Shown here one piece after another: positions 8,040-16,963 of a stretch of 56,304 bases of DNA; positions within the stretch are counted from its first letter, which is position 1; each line of letters opens with the position of its first letter. The notes beneath the pieces were generated by a model. It saw only the letters and a list, made by a program, of their open reading frames with translations, did not search any database and was not told the origin of the DNA. Where the stretch lies: the NCBI GenBank assembly GCA_003151825.1, contig PLYO01000015.1:1-56304 (forward strand), read 5' to 3'. Source of the stretch: Ignavibacteriota bacterium. GTDB taxonomy: Bacteria; Bacteroidota; Ignavibacteria; Palsa-1295. Made by a program: the position numbers and the translations under genes.

Positions 8040-8846
8040 TATTCCGAATGTCGATTCCTCTTCGTGGTCGAGCGCCTCTTCATCCAAGAGCGCGGCCGCG
8101 CGGCGGTCACGGATAAAGCGGCGCACCCGATCCACGAGCGAACGGAGCACACCATATAAAACAAAAAGAACAAAGAGCGGGAAGATCGCGCTCCCGCGCG
8201 TTGCGATCACGAGAATAAGCCCGATAAAATATATCCCGAATTTATATGGATGTGCCAGAATGTTCCGTTTCGAAGGTTTCGGCACCACGTCATATTTTAT
8301 GGTACTCACCATGAGCAGCGATGCCCCAATCGTCACGGCCCACATCCAGGGATCGAGCAGTCGCTCGCTCGCGGGGAGCGCAAGATGGTGGAACATCACA
8401 TACGAGATGATGAGAATAGCCGCCGAGGGAATCGGCAGTCCGCGAAAATAATCCTTGTCGAATCCAACGAGCTGCACGTTGAAGCGGGCAAGACGAATCG
8501 CGCCGCAAATCGCGGGAAGCGCCGCGAGCAATAGTCCCGTGCCGATATATTGAAAGAAAAATGCTTTATAGAGTATGGCGCTCGGCGCTACGCCGAAGGT
8601 CACGACATCGGCGAGCGAATCAAGCTCGACTCCGAACTCGCTCGAGGTATGCGTAAGCCGTGCCATCACGCCGTCGAGCATATCGAACACGCCGCCCATC
8701 AGGATGAACCACCCGGCGTTAATAAAATCCTGCGTGTCTCCATGCTTACCGGCGAGCGCGGTAACAATCGCGGCGAACCCCGAAAAGAGGTTCATCACGG
8801 TAAACAAGCTCGGGATGATCGAGCGGGCGCGGCGGCGTTTACTCAT
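8037..8846 (-). CDS. pssA: CDP-diacylglycerol--serine O-phosphatidyltransferase
   Basis: Inner-membrane enzyme making phosphatidylserine, the precursor of phosphatidylethanolamine. It has the CDP-alcohol phosphatidyltransferase motif D58-G59-x2-A62-R63-x8-G72-x3-D76-x3-D80, followed by about six hydrophobic segments. The N-terminus is basic (MSKRRRARS), as in the bacterial type II family. Length (269 residues) fits. Same strand as recJ, with a 17-bp gap, so probably cotranscribed. The stop codon lies in a repeat element. Confidence 0.93.
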   Translation of the reverse strand: MSKRRRARSIIPSLFTVMNLFSGFAAIVTALAGKHGDTQDFINAGWFILMGGVFDMLDGVMARLTHTSSEFGVELDSLADVVTFGVAPSAILYKAFFFQYIGTGLLLAALPAICGAIRLARFNVQLVGFDKDYFRGLPIPSAAILIISYVMFHHLALPASERLLDPWMWAVTIGASLLMVSTIKYDVVPKPSKRNILAHPYKFGIYFIGLILVIATRGSAIFPLFVLFVLYGVLRSLVDRVRRFIRDRRAAALLDEEALDHEEESTFGI

Positions 8847-8863
8847 GAGATGGTGTGGTGGCG

Positions 8864-10690
8864 TTACCGGAAATCTTTGATGACAAGCTGCGGCGTCACC
8901 CGGCCATTATACTCGTTTTCTTCGAGATAAAAGACGAGTTCGAGGTCTTTGCGGCCTTTGTTGTCCGGGCTTTTAAGTTCGGCGATGCGCTCGCCGAGTC
9001 CGAACCCGATCGCTTCGATCGGCGCGCCGCCCGTGGTGAACGGCGTGACGTTCGAAGCAAGTGAAACCCCATTCGTTTTGGGAACGATTGCAGAAGATCG
9101 CACTTGAAATTTCAAATGAGGAATGCCTTTGCCGACGGTCTTCGGAGCGCCTACTACTTCCACCGCCGCGGCATGGAACATCGGACGCATGTTGTCGGGA
9201 CCGTAGGGCTGGAACTGCCGCGTGATCGCGAAAATTTTTGGAGTGAGTTCGTTCAGGTCGATAGAAGCGTCGATCCGAATCTCAGGCTCCAGCATCGCGT
9301 CCGAAATCATTTCCTTAGCGACGATATTGATGGCATCGCGAAACTCCGCTACCCGGTCGATGGCAATGGATAATCCCGCGGCATATTTATGCCCGCCGAA
9401 AGTCATGACCGTACTCTCGCAGCGTTTGATCGCGGAGTGAATATCGAATCCTATGATCGAGCGCGCGCTGCCTTTGGCCACGCCATCGATCGTCGTAAGC
9501 AGCACGACCGGAAGATGATACCGGTCAACCAAGCGCGACGCCACGATCCCGATAACGCCGGCATGCCAGCCGGGATTGTGCAGCACAATAATCCGGTTGC
9601 GCGGCGTTTCCTCGCTCGTGGTTCGTTGCAGCATTCCATCGACAAAGCCGCACGCTTCGAAGAAAGCGTCCTCATCGATGCGGCGGCGATTCGAGTTTTC
9701 GAATTCGAGTTCGGCAGCAAAGTGCTGTGCTTCGTCATCGGTTTTAGCCATGAGGAGCTTTACAGCGCGGCCTCCATCGCCAAGCCGTCCGGCGGCATTG
9801 ATGCGCGGCGCAAATCCAAAAACGATCTGGCTCGTCCCGATTTTTCCTGGCTTGAGTTGCGCGGCGCGAATAAGCGCTCGGACACCGGGCCGTGGCTCTT
9901 CGTTAATTCGTTTCAGTCCAAAGGAAGTGAGGATTCGGTTTTCACCGACGAGCGAAACAATATCCGCTGCGCTGGCTATCGCGACAAAATCGAGAAATTC
10001 ATACGCGCGGTCGCCCAAATCGAACTGTTTCGAAAGCGCCTGAATAAGCTTGAACCCAACGCCGCACCCGCAGAGATGTTTGTAGGGATAGTTGCAAGAA
10101 CCTTTGATCGGGTTCAGGATGGCGTAGGCGTTCGGCAGTTGCGCAACCCCATTTGTGCGAATCGGCTCGTGATGATCGCAGATAATAACATCCGCGCCGC
10201 GCGAACGAGCATACGCAACCGCATCGATGGAAGTAATGCCGCAGTCAATTGTGATGATGATGCTCGGAGGCCCATCGGGCGCGGCAAACGTGCGGTCGAG
10301 ACCGGCAATGGAAAGCCCGTAGCCTTCCGTAAAGCGGTCGGGAATATGATAGGCAACAGCCACGCCCATCGACTCGAAAAACTGCACGAGCATGGCGGTG
10401 CTCATGGTTCCATCGACATCGTAATCGCCGTAGATGGTAATGCGCTCTTTTTGCTCGATGGCTTGCTGAATGCGTCCTACGGCGAGCGCCATGCCGTCCA
10501 TCAGAAAGGGATCGTGCAACCGGTCGAGCGAGGGGCGGAAAAAATCCTTCGCATCCTCGAACGATTGGATGCCGCGCTCTACTAAGATGCGGGCGATATT
10601 TCCCGGCACATGAATCGTTTCGGTGAGTTCGCGCGCGGCAACGGACTGCTCTTCGAGAGGAGGGGTTGGAAACCGCCAGCGATAATGCAC
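8864..10690 (-). CDS. recJ: Single-stranded-DNA-specific exonuclease RecJ
   Basis: DHH-superfamily 5'-3' exonuclease acting in recombination and mismatch repair. Metal-binding motifs are intact: GDYDVDG (D89, D91, D93), TIDCG (D149), CDHH (172-174). Later parts include FGFAPRINAAGRLGDG, HAGVIGIVASRLVDRYHLP and the DHHA1 motif FGGHKYAAG, with an OB-like C-terminal part. Length is 608 residues. The GTG start gives the usual short N-terminal lead (HYRWRF). Confidence 0.95.
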   Translation of the reverse strand: MHYRWRFPTPPLEEQSVAARELTETIHVPGNIARILVERGIQSFEDAKDFFRPSLDRLHDPFLMDGMALAVGRIQQAIEQKERITIYGDYDVDGTMSTAMLVQFFESMGVAVAYHIPDRFTEGYGLSIAGLDRTFAAPDGPPSIIITIDCGITSIDAVAYARSRGADVIICDHHEPIRTNGVAQLPNAYAILNPIKGSCNYPYKHLCGCGVGFKLIQALSKQFDLGDRAYEFLDFVAIASAADIVSLVGENRILTSFGLKRINEEPRPGVRALIRAAQLKPGKIGTSQIVFGFAPRINAAGRLGDGGRAVKLLMAKTDDEAQHFAAELEFENSNRRRIDEDAFFEACGFVDGMLQRTTSEETPRNRIIVLHNPGWHAGVIGIVASRLVDRYHLPVVLLTTIDGVAKGSARSIIGFDIHSAIKRCESTVMTFGGHKYAAGLSIAIDRVAEFRDAINIVAKEMISDAMLEPEIRIDASIDLNELTPKIFAITRQFQPYGPDNMRPMFHAAAVEVVGAPKTVGKGIPHLKFQVRSSAIVPKTNGVSLASNVTPFTTGGAPIEAIGFGLGERIAELKSPDNKGRKDLELVFYLEENEYNGRVTPQLVIKDFR

Positions 10691-10989
10691 GAAATAAAAA
10701 ATCGTATTAGTGGAAAGGTATGAATTCTTTTAGCTTAAGCGAGGTAAACGGCAATACGTCAAGAAGAATTACGGAGATAGGAAGAGTCCACTGTATAACG
10801 CATTTGAGAAGTGAACGATTATGCGCGTGGGGGCGACGACGTAGGTGACCTGCGCACGTTCATCCCTCAAGCCCACAAGTACGGCCACAAAAAATTACCC
10901 CTCCGGCCCGTGAATTATTTTTTTGACATTATGTTAGGGGTGGGTGTTTCACTTAACGGCTTCTGAAAAGGCCATAATTTATTAACGAT

Positions 10990-13050
10990 ATGAAAACAAC
11001 TCGAGTGGTGCTCTCCGCGCTCGTTGCGGCAGCACTTTTTACAGGTTATTTCGCGAGCGCGCGAGCGCAATATGCGCGTCATGCACTCATCGAAGAGGGC
11101 ACGGGCAATTGGTGCGGCTACTGCCCATACGGCGCCTTTACCATCGACAGCATGGTAGCTCGCATGGGCGAAAACCTCGTCGTTATTTCCTGGCATGGTC
11201 CCAGCGGAGACAATGAGCCGCTGTACCTGATTGGCGCGCATCCAACGGGGTATCAAGCGATAGATACGCTCGATTCATATGACAGCATAACGGGATTTCC
11301 CTGGGCATCCATCGGGAGGGACGAGGTTGGCGCATCTTTTTCCGGCGCCTACGAGCATGGTGGCATTCTTGACTGGCCGCAAAACCCATGGTACACCACC
11401 GCAGAAAAACAGGCCATTCAAGCGCCGATCATTGATTTCCGCGTCGTTAATGCAGTGTATAGCGGAAGCGCGGTCGATTTCGATCTGGATATTACCCCGC
11501 TCGACATGACGCAGATGCCAACGGAAGACACCAGCAAATACGTTACCGTCGCAGTCCTGACGGAAGATGGTCCGCAGACGGATCAGCATATTTACGACCA
11601 ATCCTACACCGATATTGATCCATTCGTGAATGAGAATGTGGCCCGCGAGGTCGGCGGCAAGGTGATGGGCGATGTTTTTGTGCTTAAGACCGCGAAGTCC
11701 TGGCCGATTCGCAAGCATTACCACATGGCGGCCAGTAACCCGGATTGGAATCCGGACTCGCTGCGGGTTAAGGCGTTTGCTGCGGTACAATGGTCCACCA
11801 CGAAAGTGGGAACAAAAACAATCCAGAGTATTGGCGAGAGCTATCTTGATGCCGGGCAGACGACGTACATCACCACGCTTCCGGCCACAGCGCCGAACGC
11901 GGTGTGGACCGTGCTTCCGGTTGCGGGCGCAAGCTATGATGGTGACAGCACGGAGATCCCCATCGTGTGGAGCAAAGGCGGCAGCGTAACGGCGGCGAAG
12001 CTCGAATATTCCACCGATGGAAAGACGTGGGATTCCATTATCTCCGCAACTTCCGTTTCGCCATTCAAATGGCAATTGCCTCCTGGCGCGTATGGCCAAA
12101 ACAATGTAACCATCCGCGTCTCCGATGCCTCGGACGCAAGCACCTCGTTCACGGGACCGGCGTTCTCCATCGGCCCGAAGCCGGTTGCAACGATCACCGT
12201 TACCTCGCCCACGGCAAACGATTCGCTTCTCGTCGGGACGACGCAGCCCATTACAATTTCCTTGGAAGGACCGGTCAACAAAAGCGAGATTACTATCGAC
12301 TTGAGTACGGATGGAATGCTTAGCTGGAACCCAATTGCAAAGATCGTGAACGTTACGTCCAACGATACGACTTACAATTGGACGGTGCCGACGAATATTT
12401 CCAATACCAGCACGGCAGTGGTGCGTGTGACGGACGCCAATGACTCGGTCGGCCTAAGCCCCATTTTTGCCATCGTCGATACCGGCTTCGTTTCGAATGT
12501 GACGGTCGGTGATGGTGCGTCGATTTTAGCGCTCGATAGTCAGACGACGGTTCACTGGACGGTGACGGGTTATCTTGGCGATTCGGTAAATGTCGATTAT
12601 CTCGTCGGTGGTACGGTTATTGGGCCGGTTTCCGATGGCGATTCGGCAGGCACAACCAGCGCAATTTGGCTTCCCGACTTTAGTAATCCCACCTCTGGCA
12701 TAACGGTTCGCGTAACCTATGCTTCTGGTGCTACGGGAACATCAGCTCCGTTTAGCATCGGCGCGGTGAACAGCGTTGCTCCGGATGCGTCGGTCGAATC
12801 GCTGATGCTTTCGCCGAATCCATTTTCGGGATTGACCACGCTCGAATTCGGGCTGGCGGACGCGGCGAACGTTACGCTTTCCATCCACGATCTGCTGGGC
12901 CGCGAGGTGATGCGCATGGACGAAGGCTCATTCGCCGCCGGCGATCATTCGATTACCATCGATGGCTCGACGCTGCTATCCGGGTCGTATGAATATACGC
13001 TGATCGCTGGTCAAAAAAATTATGTTGGCAAGCTTACTGTTTTGCGGTAG
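10990..13050 (+). CDS. Omp28-like secreted protein with T9SS sorting domain
   Basis: A 686-residue exported protein. Signal peptide 1-26 ends SARAQ. The first domain resembles the Omp28 thioredoxin-like family: RHALIEEGTGNWCGYCPYG with a C42-G-Y-C45 pair. The middle has Ig-like or Kre9-like beta repeats (VTSPTANDSL, TVGDGASIL). The last 85 residues form a T9SS type A sorting domain (LSPNPFSG, LSIHDLLGREVMRM, GSYEYTL). Likely a surface protein whose CxxC pair could be redox active. A related protein at 39759-41474 lacks the second cysteine. A strong terminator follows the stop. Confidence 0.85.
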   Translation: MKTTRVVLSALVAAALFTGYFASARAQYARHALIEEGTGNWCGYCPYGAFTIDSMVARMGENLVVISWHGPSGDNEPLYLIGAHPTGYQAIDTLDSYDSITGFPWASIGRDEVGASFSGAYEHGGILDWPQNPWYTTAEKQAIQAPIIDFRVVNAVYSGSAVDFDLDITPLDMTQMPTEDTSKYVTVAVLTEDGPQTDQHIYDQSYTDIDPFVNENVAREVGGKVMGDVFVLKTAKSWPIRKHYHMAASNPDWNPDSLRVKAFAAVQWSTTKVGTKTIQSIGESYLDAGQTTYITTLPATAPNAVWTVLPVAGASYDGDSTEIPIVWSKGGSVTAAKLEYSTDGKTWDSIISATSVSPFKWQLPPGAYGQNNVTIRVSDASDASTSFTGPAFSIGPKPVATITVTSPTANDSLLVGTTQPITISLEGPVNKSEITIDLSTDGMLSWNPIAKIVNVTSNDTTYNWTVPTNISNTSTAVVRVTDANDSVGLSPIFAIVDTGFVSNVTVGDGASILALDSQTTVHWTVTGYLGDSVNVDYLVGGTVIGPVSDGDSAGTTSAIWLPDFSNPTSGITVRVTYASGATGTSAPFSIGAVNSVAPDASVESLMLSPNPFSGLTTLEFGLADAANVTLSIHDLLGREVMRMDEGSFAAGDHSITIDGSTLLSGSYEYTLIAGQKNYVGKLTVLR

Positions 13051-13080
13051 GCTTTGACAGCGCCGTTTAGTAAATAAATG

Positions 13081-13108
13081 TGCCGCCAGTTTAACTGGCG
13101 GCATTTTT
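13081..13108 (+). terminator. Intrinsic terminator after the Omp28-like gene
   Basis: An 11-bp stem (TGCCGCCAGTT / AACTGGCGGCA, overlapping TTTAA loop) is followed by TTTTT. It sits 30 bp past the stop at 13050. Confidence 0.88.
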
Positions 13109-13184
13109 ATTACTACTATGGAGCTAACCCACGCTCTCACACGTTAAACGCAAACATTTTTAGAAAGCTCTGATTAAGTTAGCT

Positions 13185-13329
13185 TGTCATTCTGAGCGAA
13201 GCAAATCTCTCGCGCATGATCGGTCATGCGCGAGAGATTTGCGAAGTCGAAGAATCTCTTGCCATTACAAGAGATCCTTCGACTCCGTTCATCCCTCCTT
13301 CGTCGGGATGAACTTCGCTCAGGATGACA
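13185..13329. repeat. MITE-like element upstream of the PAP2 gene
   Basis: The terminal inverted repeats are TGTCATTCTGAGCGAAG and CTTCGCTCAGGATGACA (one mismatch). The inside holds the palindrome TCTCGCGCATG..CATGCGCGAGA and an inverted GAATCTCTTG/CAAGAGATCC pair. Its last base is the A of the ATG proposed for the PAP2 gene. Confidence 0.88.
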
Positions 13330-14354
13330 TGATCACTTTATCAGAAGTTCCTTTAATAGATTTTTTCCGATTGCAACAAAAGTTTTTTCTCGTTCTTCTC
13401 GTTTTTTTCTTCGGTGGAATTTCCGTTTCGGCTCGCGGACAATCTACTGACCGCGTGACGGTCTCCGATACCACGCGCGAAGATTCCACGTCCTCTCCTT
13501 CGACGAAGAGCAGCATCGACCGCCGCGCCGTGCCGGGAGTCCTCGATTTTATCACCAATCTCCCGATGGATTGGCGCGATTGGGCGGTCGATAACATTCA
13601 ACTTCGCTATTGGCCGCAGATTTCGCTCATTGCGGTTTCGACGGCGGCGATGATCGTCTATGATAATCAGCTGTGGGCGCCGATCGCGAAGGAGTATAAC
13701 CGCAACAGCACGTTCCAAACAGCCTCGGATCTTTTCGTCGATGTTGGCGACGGCAGATTTCAATTCGGTCTTTCCGCAGTTTATTTGGGGTATGGTTTTA
13801 TTGCCGGCGATAAGCGGGCAATCCGGACGGCTTCGCAAATCACGGAAGTGATTCTGGCTTCGGGCGGCGTGGTGCAACTCTTGAAGCATGTGACGGGCCG
13901 CGAAAGCCCCATCGACATCACCACGAATCCCACGGGCCGCTGGGATTGGTTCCCAAATCAAATCCAGTATCTCGATCACACGTCCCATTACGATGCGTTT
14001 CCCTCCGGCCATTTGGCTACGGCGCTCGCCACGCTTACCGTGATTGCAAATAATTATCCCGAGCAAAAATGGATAAATCCCGTCGGGTATGTCCTCTGCG
14101 CGGGGCTTTCGGTCGGCCTCGTGGCGCAGAGCGTGCATTGGTGGAGTGATTACCCGCTCGCCATTGCGCTCGGCGTTGGCTTCGGGAATCTTCTTTCTCC
14201 CAATCCCGATGGCGATGTGAGCGTGCCCGAAACGTCCAAGAAAAAGGATGTCGGATCGATCGAATCGGGGATTACTAATTTGCTCGCGCAAACAACGTTT
14301 GCGCCCACCGCTGTGCCGGGCGGCGGCGGACTTCTGATGAGCGTCAGGTTCTAA
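13329..14354 (+). CDS. PAP2 superfamily phosphatase
   Basis: Membrane-associated acid-phosphatase-like enzyme. The three PAP2 signatures are present: KHVTGRESP (K-x6-RP-like), FPSGHLATALA (PSGH), and SVHWWSDYPLAIALG (SR-x5-H-x3-D-like). The N-terminal hydrophobic stretch (KFFLVLLVFFFGGISVSARG) is a signal peptide. The start is uncertain: ATG 13329 abuts a repeat, an ATG at 13308 is inside it, and a TTG just before KFF would give a standard signal peptide. Possible substrates are undecaprenyl pyrophosphate, phosphatidate or lipid A phosphates; sequence alone does not decide. Confidence 0.88.
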   Translation: MITLSEVPLIDFFRLQQKFFLVLLVFFFGGISVSARGQSTDRVTVSDTTREDSTSSPSTKSSIDRRAVPGVLDFITNLPMDWRDWAVDNIQLRYWPQISLIAVSTAAMIVYDNQLWAPIAKEYNRNSTFQTASDLFVDVGDGRFQFGLSAVYLGYGFIAGDKRAIRTASQITEVILASGGVVQLLKHVTGRESPIDITTNPTGRWDWFPNQIQYLDHTSHYDAFPSGHLATALATLTVIANNYPEQKWINPVGYVLCAGLSVGLVAQSVHWWSDYPLAIALGVGFGNLLSPNPDGDVSVPETSKKKDVGSIESGITNLLAQTTFAPTAVPGGGGLLMSVRF

Positions 14355-14357
14355 AAA

Positions 14358-14999
14358 TTATTTCGAGAGCACTTGATAGGAAATCGATCCGCCTTTATGG
14401 ATGGTCCTCATTCGCGCGCGCGAGTTCCCACTGGCGCGCAATTCCGCAAGCCGTTCCTCCGCTTCCAAATTGCTCGATGTTTCGAGTGCTGGTTTTGAAG
14501 CCGCAATACGATCAGTATGATGGACCAGCGGTTCTTCGCGTGGAACGGCAAGCGCCTCGGGCGGAACTTCACCGGGCGGCACATTCGTCGGTGGGCGCGG
14601 CGAAGACGCTTGCTCGGCCGCATTGTTCAACATATTCTGGATAGTGTCAACCGGTTTGGCTGCCTGCCCCTCGTGACGCTGCTGAAAACAGCCCTGCCGA
14701 AACGAAAGCGCGATTCCCAGTCCGATAAGCAGCACGGTAAGCAACACCGCAATAAATCCACCGCTAAGCGGCTGCGTGCGAGTAGATACTGCGGGCGGGA
14801 TGGCTGGCGACTCCGCATTCGGAATTGCTCGCGCGGCCTGCTCGATGGGAGCATCGGGAGCGAGCATGGGCGGCAGTGCATCGGCCGAATACTCCGCGTG
14901 GGTTTCGGTTAGTAAGTTTTCGACATCCGCGCGCGTCATGCCGAATCGTTCGGCTAATCGGCTCGCTCGTTCGCTTGATAGATGGGGACTCTCTGCCAT
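14358..14999 (-). CDS. Single-pass membrane protein, unknown function
   Basis: A 213-residue protein. The N-terminal ~30 residues look like a small helical domain (RASRLAERFGMTRADVENLL), then a Pro/Ala-rich stretch, one transmembrane helix (about residues 80-100, GGFIAVLLTVLLIGLGIALS), and a Pro-rich periplasmic-type tail with a charged end. I do not recognise a family. It is convergent with the PAP2 gene (3 bp apart) and downstream of the beta-barrel gene on the same strand. Confidence 0.7.
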   Translation of the reverse strand: MAESPHLSSERASRLAERFGMTRADVENLLTETHAEYSADALPPMLAPDAPIEQAARAIPNAESPAIPPAVSTRTQPLSGGFIAVLLTVLLIGLGIALSFRQGCFQQRHEGQAAKPVDTIQNMLNNAAEQASSPRPPTNVPPGEVPPEALAVPREEPLVHHTDRIAASKPALETSSNLEAEERLAELRASGNSRARMRTIHKGGSISYQVLSK

Positions 15000-15043
15000 G
15001 ATCGAATTGGAAACGGATGGGCTTTCTATTATAGTTCAACCCT

Positions 15044-16963
15044 TCAAAACGTATATCGCACCGTCGCCCAAATCGATCGCGGTTTCTCCGGATAGCCCGG
15101 CCAGAAATCGCTTGCGCCGCCGAAGAGATTCTCTATGCTGCCCGTCACACTAATGGCGTGATTGATTTCCGCATCCACCTTCACATCCAAGAATGTGAAG
15201 GTCTGTCCCGGCCGCGAGATCAAATTAAATGCGATGGAGGGCTGCACATTATTCCAAATAGAATTGAGATGATATTCCGCCGTAAACTTTGTGCTTGGCT
15301 CGAATGGAATCGTTCCGCCGGAAGCGAGTGTGGCCGAGCAAAATTCAGCGGAGCCTGTAAGCACGTCGCGTGCGAAGAGCAGAAAATTACCGGCGGCGGT
15401 AAATTCGAATCGCTGGGTGCTTTCGGGCGTAACGGTGAAGACGGTCGTATCCTTGATTGTAATTGCATTGAAAACCGGCTCGCGGTCGCGCGTTGTGTAG
15501 CGCGCTTCGATGCGCACTTCGTCGTCCGGCGAAAGAAGATAATTCATAAACGCGGCAAGATTGATTTTATCCATCACAACGGAGCGCCCATCGACCATGG
15601 CATAAAAGGCCGGATACGACTGCCGGAATTGAAGGACCACACCGGGCGAATAAAACGGATTGATTCCCGAGAGCAGCCGCGCTGATGCAAGCAGGACTTG
15701 CGGCTCGAAAGTCGCACCAAGTTCCCACCTGGCATTCAGCGGCATTCGCGCGCGCGCGACGGGAAGGATGGCGGAATAGGCGGCGCCATTCATTCCGCTT
15801 CCGCCCAAATATTCAGCGCCGGCGTACCATTCGAGATCCCCGGCCTTTCGCTGGCCTACGAGCGCCTTCGCGGATTCCGCGCCGATGGGAGTAGTAACGC
15901 TTCCCAAGGGCTTCGTGCCGGCCGCGACGGAGGTGTCGGTGTTTAGCGATGCACCGGAATACGTACCCTCCGCGAGAACGCGAACATTCGAAACATCGAA
16001 CCTCATTCCGAGCGCTGCATTCTGCGACGATTCATGAATCGCAAAATTATCGTTCCATTCGTGATCTTCGAGACGCGCATCATAATGGAACGTTTCCGAA
16101 AGATCGCCTTCCATCGAAGCGAGTCCGAATAGCTGCCCGAGGGCATGATCGTTTGTGGATATATTGATCGTCGCCACGCTTGTTGTTGCATATCCTCCCT
16201 GGATAGTTAAATCTTGCGAGTGAAAGGCTTCGCTCGAGGGGTCTTCGCCGAGTTGCGTGTTTAGCGCGGCAATGAAGTTCCCATAACTATGAATGGCGGA
16301 CTGGGCTGGCGCAAGCGATCGATATTCCCCTAATATATTCATCACCGACCGTTCCGACAACGATTGGGCCAACCATCCAGCCACACGCGGCAATGCAATA
16401 TTCCCGCCGCCCGCTTCGAGAAACGATTCGGATTTTTCGGGTGGGATGAGTGGCATGGGGATTGGCGATTGATCGAAGAAGGGCAAGTTCTCTCGCGTGA
16501 CCGGGTTCATCTGTTCGACGAGCGTGGAATCGAAGGGAACCGCTCGAAAGTCTGTCTCCATCGTCATGCTGGGAGGATAGTTATAATGAACATGGATTCC
16601 CAATCGAGGCGTATGACCGATCATGCGCGTGAGTTCGGGAATTTCGATAAGTTCCGAATCGAGCCACTCCTTATGCGGCAGCGAGACAGCGGTATCGATC
16701 ATTGAAATTGCGGAATCCGAATAATTTTGTAAAGTGGAATCGTTGAAATGCTCTTTTTCGAGATCGGCGGCGCGGACAGTGTCGCGATAGACGAGTGTCC
16801 GATTTTTTTGCGAACGGGAAAGCTCTTGAGCGATCGAGGGCGGAAGCGGACGCTCGCCAATTCGATAGACATGGGTGGACGAATCCGGCTTCGGGGGCGA
16901 TGTTATCTGCGCGACAGAAGCCGTGGCGATCGAAAGCAATACCATAGAGACAAAATATCTCAT
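15044..16963 (-). CDS. Outer-membrane beta-barrel protein (TonB-receptor-like C-terminus)
   Basis: A 639-residue protein with a signal peptide (MRYFVSMVLLSIATASVAQ). A polar region of about 180 residues is followed by alternating beta strands typical of a large barrel. The end (GSIENLFGGASDFWPGYP, then ATVRYTF with terminal Phe) resembles TonB-dependent receptors, but I see no clear plug domain or TonB box. Its ATG overlaps the stop of the upstream TPR gene by 4 bp, so the two proteins probably work together, for example as an outer-membrane channel with a periplasmic scaffold. Confidence 0.75.
   Translation of the reverse strand: MRYFVSMVLLSIATASVAQITSPPKPDSSTHVYRIGERPLPPSIAQELSRSQKNRTLVYRDTVRAADLEKEHFNDSTLQNYSDSAISMIDTAVSLPHKEWLDSELIEIPELTRMIGHTPRLGIHVHYNYPPSMTMETDFRAVPFDSTLVEQMNPVTRENLPFFDQSPIPMPLIPPEKSESFLEAGGGNIALPRVAGWLAQSLSERSVMNILGEYRSLAPAQSAIHSYGNFIAALNTQLGEDPSSEAFHSQDLTIQGGYATTSVATINISTNDHALGQLFGLASMEGDLSETFHYDARLEDHEWNDNFAIHESSQNAALGMRFDVSNVRVLAEGTYSGASLNTDTSVAAGTKPLGSVTTPIGAESAKALVGQRKAGDLEWYAGAEYLGGSGMNGAAYSAILPVARARMPLNARWELGATFEPQVLLASARLLSGINPFYSPGVVLQFRQSYPAFYAMVDGRSVVMDKINLAAFMNYLLSPDDEVRIEARYTTRDREPVFNAITIKDTTVFTVTPESTQRFEFTAAGNFLLFARDVLTGSAEFCSATLASGGTIPFEPSTKFTAEYHLNSIWNNVQPSIAFNLISRPGQTFTFLDVKVDAEINHAISVTGSIENLFGGASDFWPGYPEKPRSIWATVRYTF

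Noticed and set aside
9389..10585. 398-codon ORF on the plus strand within recJ
   Set aside because: Antisense of conserved RecJ motifs; no domain of its own.
10925..10932. TTGACA as a -35 box upstream of the Omp28-like gene
   Set aside because: No -10 at the right distance, and the primary promoter type expected here is TTG-N20-TAnnTTTG.
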